A DNA stretch of 64,000 bases from Liopterus haemorrhoidalis (lineage: Eukaryota; Arthropoda; Insecta; Coleoptera; Dytiscidae), in contig OZ020626.1 of the NCBI GenBank assembly GCA_963971575.1, positions 78,787-142,786 on the forward strand, read 5' to 3'. The notes under the pieces were generated by a model. The model saw nothing but the letters and a program-made list of their open reading frames with translations, did not search any database and was not told the DNA's origin. The position numbers and the translations under genes were made by a program. This document shows, one piece after another, positions 31,782 through 43,700 of this stretch; position 1 is the first letter of the stretch, and each line of letters begins with the position of its first letter.

Positions 31782-34700
31782 TCAATATGTTTGGTTATTA
31801 ATAATTTTTGCTGTAATACAATTTTTAGCCAAACCCCAAAATTTATTTGGTTTTAGTTTCTTAGATGTGAAGAGCCAACCAAGATGATGGTTGCATTGAG
31901 CGCACTGCGCAATGGTCCATGCGTACCTAAAACATAATAAAAATTAATACCATGCAAAAATAATGACATATTAATTTATAATGTATAAAATAAGCATTTT
32001 AATAAATAAATATTAACTTTTAGATTTAAAGTAAAGCATTTTCTTGCTTGAAAACTTAATTAATACTTCCAAAATACAATTTTTAAAAAACTTTTATTAT
32101 AACAATATATTAAAAATAAATAAAATGAAACAAACCGATAGGCGGCAGCACAAATGCAAATTTTTGTGACTAATACAATGTTCCATTACTCGACGAAAGT
32201 AACCGCGGTTGAAGTTTCCCGTTCCGAAAGTGTATGACATTAACCTTTTCAGGAAAATTGTTAGGTTTCGGAACGCGGATACTGAAACTAACCGTGGAAA
32301 TATCGCGGTTAGTGTGGTTATTTCCTCTCACTACAAACTTCAGATCTAATGTAAACTACAAAAGGCGGGAATTTCAGAACAATTACAATAAGGCGAGAGT
32401 TAAGTGGAGGAAATTAATCGTTTGTAGTGCAAGTAGTAAATTATAATATTATTTTACTTTAGTCTATATTTAAAACAGTAAGAATGAGTGTAAGTAACTG
32501 ATTTTTAGTAATATTGATCGATGTCGTGAAAAATAATATCGGGAAAAATCATATATGTTCTTATATAATGTGCTATTGTAAACAAGTACTAATAAAACAA
32601 ATATTTTTATTAATAAGTTTGTAAGAGAATATCTATAACCTATAACGTCCATAAAATGACAGTTCAGTTGTCTGTTTTATCAACTGTGAGGTGTGACTAC
32701 CGTTCCGTAACTAAAACGCGTTTTCAGGTAACCACTGGGTAACCACAACTTACCACGACTTTACCGTAACCGAGACCGCGGTAGTTAGGTGTGCAGTTAC
32801 GGAACATTGTATAATATGGTCTATTGCAATAAAAAATAAAAATATATTGTTACCCAGGAAACCAGCTGAATTGTTCTGATGAATGTCCCACTAATGTGAT
32901 CCTCACAGCTTCAGAAACTGTTAGTGTTTCATACACGTGACCACCTGAAAATTAAAAAAATAACTTATCACTAGTTGCCTTCGGTAACTGCCTCTGTTTA
33001 CGGGGTGTGTTTGCGTTTGTTTACTAAAAATTTCAATGAAACATATAACGAATTTTTTTTAATCCACAACTGGCCCTCTAATTTAGTATACAGATTAATT
33101 CTGTAAAAAGTTACTATAATAGTTACCGTGTAGTAACGTTACTACAAGATAACTTTTATAATGACTTTAATAGTAACTTTAACATTTTTCGTATTCTGTA
33201 ATATCCAACTGTAGTGACGTCGCTATGAAAGTTATATCTTAGTGACAGTTACTGAGAAAAGAATGAAGTTAGTTACAGAAGCGCAACACGCATGCGCATT
33301 GCTGGTATACAGATGACAGTTGAGGTTAAAAATGTCCAAATATTGTATTGCTTACATTATTTTGTTGTTATATAAATGGATATTATGGTACAGTCTGTTT
33401 CAAACGCTTAGGCGGAACTAAATGGCAATTTCGTTCTTTTAGGTTGTCACGACAAGGGACCTTGCTTGGGTTATTTCATTTTTCACGTTGCAATGTCAAA
33501 ATTTAAAATTACAACAATTAAACCATGGAAACGAATGACCTATGTCAAAATTAAATTATTTTTTTAATATATTTTAATGACAAAAAAATTAATAAATGGG
33601 AAATTTGTATTAAGAATGACACAAAAAATCAAAATATAAAGAAAATGACAATTTAAAATGATATTAACCTTAACAAAAAATGTGTATTGTAAGTATGATT
33701 TACAAAGCTTAAACAAAACGGTCGAAAAGCACGATTTAAACGATGAAAGTAACCAGATTGCAAAATTTAGTTCCGCTTAACCGTTTGGAACAGACTGTAT
33801 ATACATTTATAAAAAAAGAGTGAAGAAATTTAAAAAAAGAAAAACGAAATGCAAAGACAAATTCTCGACAATAGAACCAGTGGCGCAGGCGGGTGGGATT
33901 TGGGGGTTAAACCTCCCATGAAGCTGGATTTTTTATTACTTCGATGCATTTTCCTTGTTTTGTCATTACTTCCATACGTCTCATTTTATAACCCTCCCCT
34001 CTCATGAAACTATTTTCGCGTCACTGAATAGAACTTTTGTTAATTTTTTTAAAAACAAAAATTATTTTTTTTAATAATTTAAAAAAAGACTCATATTAAA
34101 AATGAGGAATTGGAAAAGACTTTTTGATCTTTAATATATTTCATCTCCTGCAATATAAACATTTACCTACACTAATACATATTTTATATATATTTAATTT
34201 ATATAATTTTCTTTACTAATCTTCTTCATTTTCTAATATATCTAAAAATTACACTTAAAATTAAATGTCCGCCATTTTTATTTTCATAAGAACTAAGTTA
34301 TTACTTATAAACAGCAGCATTTGGTAGTTACTATGATAGGAACTTTTATAGTAACAAATTACTAAATATTGTAGTAACTTTTGTCTTACGTAATACGAAA
34401 TACCCCAAAGTTACTATGATAGTAACTGACCTTGCTCATAGTGACAAATTTAGTTACTATGATCATAGTAACTGAGTTACAGAATTGGTCTGATTGCCTG
34501 ATAAAAAGAATAAATGGATATTTGACAACAAAAATATATATATATGAATTCTATTTTGAATTTCTATTTTCTTTTTATGATAATGTAATTAAAAAAACAT
34601 TAACGAAACATTTTTAATCAAAAATTTATGAGGGAAGTAATTTTGTGTTTAAATTTCTTCCTATATGTTATCGCGAATTTTCGAAAACAAATGCATATAA

Positions 34701-37700
34701 GTAGATTGAAATTTCAAACTTAAGTTAATAATACAGATTACGCGAGATATATATGAGAACGAAAAATGAACAAGTTTACTATATTCGTAATTTTTTTAAA
34801 CGGTGTTTTATTGCAGGAATTTGATCCAAAAGATTATGAAGGGTAAGAAAAATCTCTTTTTAGGGTTTTGTAGTTATGACCAACAAACCCTTATACCATC
34901 ACTCATGTGTCTGTCTGTCTGTTAAATATCCTTAGACAAAAGTTATGCGTATGTTTCAGATGTACACTTTACCGAATTTATCCACAGATGGCGTCAAAAA
35001 TAGATATAATTAAACAATTAGCATCGACGCTGAATTATGAGGTATGGACAGAGAAGGTGACACCAGGTGAACCAATGGAAATAATGGCGTATCCAAATGG
35101 AACAAAATATTTAGAAATGCTGCTCGATGTATTGGAAATGAATAAAACTGTATTAATTGAAAATCTAGCAGAGTAAGTTAAGAAACAGTTAAAAAAAAAA
35201 CCGTCAAATAACAGTCTACAACATATTCATAAAAAAAGAATAATAAAAGATCATATTTTCAGGCCATACCAAAAAAGTGCCAATGAACCAACGAACCGTT
35301 TATATGATTACTACTCACCGTTTTTCTTCACTAAACCAAATTTCAAAAGATACGAAGAATACAGATTTGTAAGTATTATACATATAGTTTTTTTAAAAAC
35401 ATAAAAGGTGACCCGCGTATTATTGATTTGTCGTTTTCTTTTCAGGTTGAACGTTTTCTGATAACTCTATCAGAATTTTTTAGTGAAAAATGTGAATTAA
35501 ATGTCATAGGTACTTCAACTGAAAAAAGACCCATATATATGTTGCATATTCACGAGCCACGGTTAAAAGAAGAGCAGAACATTAAAAAAGCGGCCATTAT
35601 AGACGGTGGATGGCACGGCAAAGAGATGTTAACAGTTTCCATGTGCTTGTATATCATACACCAATTGGTTTTTGGCCTTACGAATAGATTTCTACAAGGT
35701 GTTGATTGGTATATAATACCAGTTGCAAATCCAGATGGATATGTTTATACTATGGATAATGTAAGTTATGGTATTTTAAAGTACCTCGCATTTCTTTCAT
35801 GTTGTATACTTCATCCTCGTGTAATATAGCCTACATTATATGCTTATGAACAGGTTGACACCAGTATCTGCTTAGCAGTACAGTCTGTTCCAAACGGTTA
35901 AGCGGAACTAAATGGGAATTTAGTTCTTTTAGGTTGTCACGAGAAGGGACCTTGCTTGGGTTATTTCATTTTTCATGTTGGGATGTCAAAATTTAAAATT
36001 CCAACAATGAAACCATGGAAACGAATGACATATGTCAAAATTAAATATTTTTTTTAGATATTTTAATGACAAAAAAATAAATAAATGGGAAATTTGTATT
36101 AAGAATGACACAAAAAATCAAAATATAAAGAAAATGATATTTTAAAATGATATTAACCTTAATAAAAAAATGTTTATTGTAAGTATGATTTACAAAGCTT
36201 AAAAAAAATGGCCGTAAAGCACAATTTAAACGATGAAAGTAACTAGATTGCAAAATCTAGTTCCGCCTAACCGTTTGGAACAGACTTTATACGGGATAAT
36301 TGTTTTATGCCGATCTTCAAAAGTAATACGGTACGTTCTATAATATACTATTTTTTGCAGCACTGGAGCTGGAAAAAAACTCGATCTCATGGAAAAAAAT
36401 GTATTGGAGTGGACCCTAATAAAAATTTTGATTACAAATGGAAAACTGTCACTCAACTGTACGATATGAGCGAGTGTACAGATTTATACGGTGGTAGAAC
36501 GCCATTTTCTGAGCCAGAAACCCGAGCATTCAGAGATGCAGTCTTAGACATTAAAAAACGTCAGAAATTAGAACTATATATAACATTTCATGGCAATGGA
36601 AGGTTTATTTTATATCCATGGGGTTATACTAGAAAATTAAATGTAACTAATAGAGCTCTTCAACAGAAAGTAGCAACTACAGTTGCTACTGCGTTAGGAA
36701 GAAGTCGTCCAGTGAAATATATTACAGGAGCCTATTCTGAAAATTTTGCACCGACATCGGGATCTAGCAGTGATTGGGTGAAATCACAAAATGTTAAACT
36801 GGTATATGTCTTCACATTACCTGGTATGAGCAAATTTAACCTGGCACCACCAGATTTTGAAATTCTACCAACATGCCAAGAGGTTTTTGAAGGATTCAAG
36901 TAGGTAACTAAATTTATGACCGTTGTTAAGTGAGCAATTGAGAAGTGATTATACCTGCTGAGTTTATGGTTCTGTTAAAAAAAGTTGCCAGGACCGTAAT
37001 AATTATTTTAAATAAACATGTTTTTTTATATGCTATTTAGATATACTCACATGACATTCCTTCACATTTTTATCAGGCTTAGGATTGTCTATATTTGATT
37101 TATAAATATAGGCATATTTAAAAATCGTTTTGTTTTAAAGTCTTTATAGTCTATATTAAATACTTCTTTTTGCACAAACAAAAATCATTCTTTTTTGCAA
37201 TAAAAATAAATCCTAGCAACTTTAAATAATTATAAATATGGCTAACTTTGTATGGAAATTCTATTCCGTTCTTTCTATTTGTTCTATTCTATTAGTTCTT
37301 CCAAATTTTTTATTAAAAGATGCACAGTCGGTCTATATTTTTCGAATAAAAGTCGTATATTTTATTTATTATTGTTTTAGACATAAAACTATCTATTTTC
37401 TTGAAAACTTATAAATCGGGTCGTTTTCGCTGCTGATTAATTCCGCAGTTCTAAGTATAGGTTTGTCATTACCTTCCGAAACTAACTTTTTATAAACGTT
37501 CAGTATCAGAACTTTGCAATCTTCTGACAAATAACATTTTTCTTTAGTAGCCACGTCCACATTTTCGCACTCCAAATCATCTTGCACAGATTTACTATTT
37601 TCACTACAGAAATTAGGAATTTCTGCAAAATGGTCACCAAAGAGCCATGTTTGCAATGTATGCACCAAAGAGTCACCAAAGAGCCATCTTTGCCAATGTA

Positions 37701-40700
37701 TGCACGCTATGAACGTTGAAAATTAACTAACAAACAAGTATAACAAGCTCTAAAATTAAGAAACAATAGGATAAATTTGGAAGATATCCTTAATGGTTTT
37801 TAAGAAACTTCAACTGAACTAGTGTTACATCTATTCTATTTAAATTCCCTTTATATTTTTTTTACAGCAAGTCTTAAGATTACTGCCATAAACCCATTAC
37901 CGCATTGTTAAGCTTTTTAATAAGAGTGGCCATTTCATTTTGGAAATATACATGGTTTAACTTCAAATTTCTTAAATTAAAATTTAATTTAAGAGAAAAA
38001 TTAAAAAGAAAAAGTAAATAAACATAGATTAAGATAAAAGATTATTCTATTTTTATAAAATAATAAATAAAAAGGCAACTTAACTAAAAATAAAAACAAT
38101 ATCCCAAATCAACAAAAAAATAAATAAATAAAAATCCTAAAAATGGAGGGAAAGTTAGTACCAGTAGTAGTACCCAGGCCTATTGAGGATAATATTGTTG
38201 TCTTGAAAAAATTTAATTAAATTACAATTATTTAAATGACTTTTTTTATTTTAGGTATTTTGCTCATTATCTTGGAACAGGTTTATTGGGAGTCTTCAAA
38301 CCGGCTGAAACAATAATGGAAGAAAAACTTGAAAAACAGAAACGTTTGGCAAGAGATCGAATACAACAACAGGAGGAATTAGAAGAAGATTTGGTGGCAG
38401 AAAAAAATACGAACAACAATAAAAGAGAACTGCAAACAATTAAAATTATTAAAAAGCCATATGAAGAGAGATTAACAAGTAATAAGATAAACAATGAGAG
38501 GAGATCAAAAAGATCAGGATAACGTTCTTATAAAACTACAGCTGAGTATAGGAGAAAACTTAATAGATGGAAAAAACTAATAAAACAAAAGCTTCTTAAA
38601 AACCCGGAAAAATCCATTTTTATTTTACAATAACCAATTTAAACATTTGGTATATTTATAAATTTAATATCAATATTGTACAACTAAAGAAATTATAATC
38701 TTAGAATATACAGTCTGTTCCAAACGGTTAAGCGGAACTAGATTTTGCAACTACTTTATATATATATATATAAAAAATGTATTACCTGGATTACAGTAGT
38801 TGCTTTGAATTCCATCTTTAGACATGGCAAAAACATCACTTTGCTTGGCAATGGCTGTCCCACATAGTGCACAACAGATCAAACGTTTCTGAAACAAATA
38901 TTTATTTATTCCTAGATAACTTCCATACGTCCTAATATTTACCATTTTTAAATAATGTAGTTCTAGCCGTAGCCTCTGTAGCGCTGAATCCAATTTCAAG
39001 ATTTCCAATCGTTCATTATGATTCAGTTGAAAATTCTGCATGAACCAATAAGACAGCTTTATTGGATCAGTTGGTACACAATTCCCTAAAATACATTTAA
39101 AAATATATAACTAAATCTATCCTGACCAACACAGCAGCTTGCAAGAAAATTATTGGCTCAAGGAAACCAATTTAAATTTATAAATAAATAAAAAGCTATA
39201 CACTGGCGGAATGGTGACCCCACCAAAGCCAACAAATCAGACGAAGAAATGTTTTTTTGAAAACTCGAGAAGAACCAAAAGATTTCCCGTTATATTCAAG
39301 TAACTATTTAACTATATCGCTGCAGACATAGTTAAATGCAGACATATAGACAGCTAGTTTTAATGAGAAACTTAAGAGAACTATAATTTTTTGACCTCCT
39401 TAAGGGGTATGGTCAGAAAATCGTTTTTTTTTTTTTTTTCTCAGGAGTGTCCATACAAAATTTCAGGTCGATCCGAGCAAAATTAACGAAATTATCGGCT
39501 TAACAATACAAATAACTCAAATTCATATTTTCGCGCAAATCGCGTGTTATAGCGTTCCTTTCAGAACGCTGCTTTATTAGCCGCGCGCAGCTCTCATATA
39601 CGTAATAGTAGAGTCTTCCCACTCTATGCACACCTGTCTGTGCTATATTTGTGTAAAAACACTTATATATGTGACTTGTAGTAGTATACATTCATTTCAT
39701 CGAGCAGTTTAGGGTACACGTGTTTCGTAATTTTTTGAGGAATTTTATTTTTCAAGTCGGTGAGACATGTAACTCGAAAACTACTCGACCGATCTTTCTG
39801 AAATTTTGCACACTATTTCTGTAGGCAATTTACTAGGTAACGCTGTCGAAATATATATTTTTTTCTTGCTTATTTTTTTTTTATGGAATTTTTGACAACT
39901 GAAAACAGAAATTTCGAAAAAAAAAATTCCGTTTTTTTCGTTTTTTTGACTTCAAACTTATACCAAAAATTAAATAATCTAGATATTTGAAAAAACTCGA
40001 CAGCGTTACCTCAAGAAACTCATAAACTAACGAAATATTTTTGGTTTTTTTGTTTTAGATGATCCAGTAATTAGTTATGTGTCTCACCGCAAATCAACTC
40101 TTTGTCCTGAACGAAAATTTCAAATTCATGTCACGAGCTTAATTTTCGATATTTTTCAATAAAATTTTTTTTGGATACTCTTCAAATGTTGTTCTTTACT
40201 GTCGGTATTATCCCAATCAAGTTACTATTAACAGTTTTCTAAAAAAAAATCTTGAAAATGGGTATAAACCCCCTTAAGCGGCCCATAAAAAATACAACAG
40301 TAAAACAAATGCTTACCAATGGAATACGCATTTAGACATCGTAGTATTTTCCTACAAAGATTTTGCAACTCATACTGATTATACAACCATGCAGGCCACC
40401 TCATTTGTGCAGCATCATATCTTCGAAACTGTTTATTCTTCCTAATATTCTGAACAGAATTCTCAGTAGCCCGACAAGTATTCAACGACTGTAATTGCAC
40501 TGCTTTCAATGGACTCTCCATTTCAACTTCCGGTAAAATTTTCACAGTAACTTTTCCCATTCGCAATGATAAATTAACACTTTGCTGTAATACTTTACAC
40601 CGTTGTCTTCCTTTTGCTTTTAATGCCATCGTATTGTCTGATTCACAAACTTCAATTATTTCCATCGTGATGCCATGGGTAAAAACTCTTTCACGTGTGC

Positions 40701-43700
40701 TGGAAATATATAAGAACGTATAACAGAACAAGGACCTTAAGGACAAAATAGATAAATAAAATTAAACAAATTAAATGAAGAGATCTAAGTAGATAAGAGG
40801 TCACTTGAGGTTACCACTTCCACTTAACCCATCGAGTGGTAACTGATAGCGTATAATAATAATATTTATTAATCCTTTAAATACAGGACTGCATGTAGGA
40901 TATGTCAGTACATGAATTTATAATTTTACACAGATTTTGATTAGTAAAACAAGTTATACAATTGATAAAACAATAAAATCATACATTAAATTACCCAAAA
41001 TCAATGTTCCCCATTGGCATGACTACATCAGTCCTTACAAAATTTCAAGAATTCATTAATTGAGTATACACAATGCTCTATAAGAAATGCCTTAATCTTC
41101 CGCTTAAATACAGCAACCTGCGTTTCATTTCTGACATGGAATGGCAGTGAATTAAATAATTTAATACCAACAGTTTTTGGTGATTTTTTTGTCAGTTCCA
41201 GCATGTTTGCTGGAGTTCTGAAACAATCTTTTCCTCTGGTGCTATATGAATGCTGGTTCAAATGGCGAGCAAAGTATATTTGATTTTTAAATACATAGAC
41301 CAGCAACTCTAAGATGTAAATACCAGGAACTGTTAATATTTTGTATTTTACAAAAAGAAGTCTGCATGATTCAGTGCGTCTTTTGTTTGCTATACAACGT
41401 ATTATTCTTTTCTGGGAAATAAATATTCCTTTGGGAATTGCTCTGGCGCGGTCGCTAGTAAAACACGAATCGAGAATTCCAGACTGGTCCAATCGAATAC
41501 GCAATAATGACTAATTAAATTAATCAACAACGATAAAAACACGCCATGTCTTTTAAAAATTGAGTTTTTTAAAACAGAGTTTTTTAAAACGCAATTTTTG
41601 GCGTCGTTGATTTAATAATTAGCGAGGGATCGTTAAATGGCTTAATTAATTAGCGACTTTGCTAAATAATTCATGACCACTCGATAGGAAAACTGGAGGG
41701 GGGTAGTCTCAAGTGACCCTTTATCTACTGAACTAAAGAACTGCGCAAAATATTTGCGCGTCTTCCTTCTTCGTTAAGCAAATCTTCGACGATCCTGAAA
41801 TGTTAATATAATATATTAAATTATTTGGAATATAAATTCCAAGTTTTTTTTAATACTTATAATTTAACAATGAAAGCACTTTACACCTGGTTTATAGTAT
41901 GATACAGTTTTTTATCGAAAAAAATGCATGACAATTTTCAGTATCGCGAAATAAATCGAACTAGTAGTAGATATACAGGGTGTTTGAAACTGGGCACCCC
42001 GAAAATCTCCTTTATTTGTAGATACAAAAAATCTTCAGAACAAAAGTTAAACTAGACAAAAAGGCCCATCTAAAGGTTACTATAAGAATTCTGAGGCACT
42101 TCCGGTTTCACCGCAAATGATGTCAACTTTTGATCTAGCATAGGGAATCGATAATTTTATATTTTTTTCCTAAAAGTACATTAAATTAGCTTTACAATGA
42201 CACCAAAAAGTCATATTTTTATGTTAACCATTTCAAAATGGTGACCATTTATTTACAAAATAATAATCAACATAAGTTTTACAAAGTTGAACGTACCAAG
42301 CTTTGAAAACAATAAAAAAAGAAACAAAATATCTCTAAAATAAACTGTTATAACTAGCTATTATATGAAATAACATGAAATAACTTAAATTTTAATTTTT
42401 CAATTAAATGTTTTATAAATAACAAGAGTTTAATAGTTTATTTTGCTTATTTTTGTTTGAAAAAAAAAAAGTACAGTTTGTTCCAAACGGTTAAGCGGAA
42501 CTAGATTTTGCAATCTAGTTACTTTCATCGTTTAAATCGTGCCTTTCGGCCGTTTTGTTTAAGCTTTGTAAATCATACTTACAATAAACATTTTTTGATT
42601 AAGGTTAATATCATTTTAAAATGTCATTTTCTTTATATTTTGATTTTTTGTGTCATTCTTAATACAAATTTCCCATTTATTTATTTTTTTGTCATTAAAA
42701 TATCTAAAAAAAAATATTTAATTTTGACATATGTCATTCGTTTCCATGGTTTCATTGTTGGAATTTTAAATTTTGACATCCTAACGTGAAAAACCCAAGC
42801 AAGGTCCCTTCTCGTGACAACCTAAAAGAACTAAATTCCCATTTAGTTCCGCTTAACCTTTTGGAACAGACTGTATTAATTGGTAGTCGTTATTTGTACC
42901 TAATTATGGTTTATGTACGATATACCAACGAAGAGATGTAAAACTTCATTTTTTTTCAAACAAAAATAAGCAAAATAAATAAATAAATAAATAAATAAAG
43001 AAAACCATTAAGTTAATTTTATTTCATTTAAATGTTCAAAAATTATGGAACACAATGACAGAGATATTTCATGCACTTTAAACAAAAACAAAAATATATA
43101 TATATATTTTTTTAAATTTAGTACATGATTCCTGTTTATTTTATTGTAATTATAATTTAGAAAATTGCAGAAATAATAAATATAATCTCCTACTGCTTGA
43201 CCCAGACCGAAACCTGCCGAATTTCTCTATACATCAACGTATAACATTGAATATTTAAAATTCAGCATAAAAATACCTTCTGCGGTAAGGGCGAATTTCT
43301 CCTGTAGGCCCTTCAGATGCCACTGACGTGCAGTAGGGATGCCGGAACAAGCCCTGTCTATAGGTAAAATATTCGTTATACTACAGTCCATTCGTGCTAA
43401 AGATGAAGAACGCGCAAACAAACCCGTATCATCAAATAAAACAGTAGAATAAATTAGCAGCAGAATGGATGTGGTAGAAAACAACCTACCTAGGGTTTCT
43501 TCCCGAAAATCCTAGGAAGGAATTCGAAAATTTGTATTATATTTCCCGAACCCCGAAAAAAATTAGTCGGGAAATCGGAAAAATTGCTTTTTGAACTCTA
43601 GAGTGCTCAGAATGGACTTTAGACACCACTATTCACAAGGTATCGATTAGAAACTAAGTTGAATTAACATTACAACGGGTCTTGACATTAAATCAGAAGT

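Noticed and set aside
36900..36906. TAG directly after the IxPTCQEVFEGFK coding segment read as the stop of the carboxypeptidase-like gene
   Set aside because: A GTAGGT donor begins two bases into that codon, and joining to 38255 keeps phase and continues YFAHYLGTG. Read-through to the stop would cut the domain short. It remains a possible intron-retention isoform.
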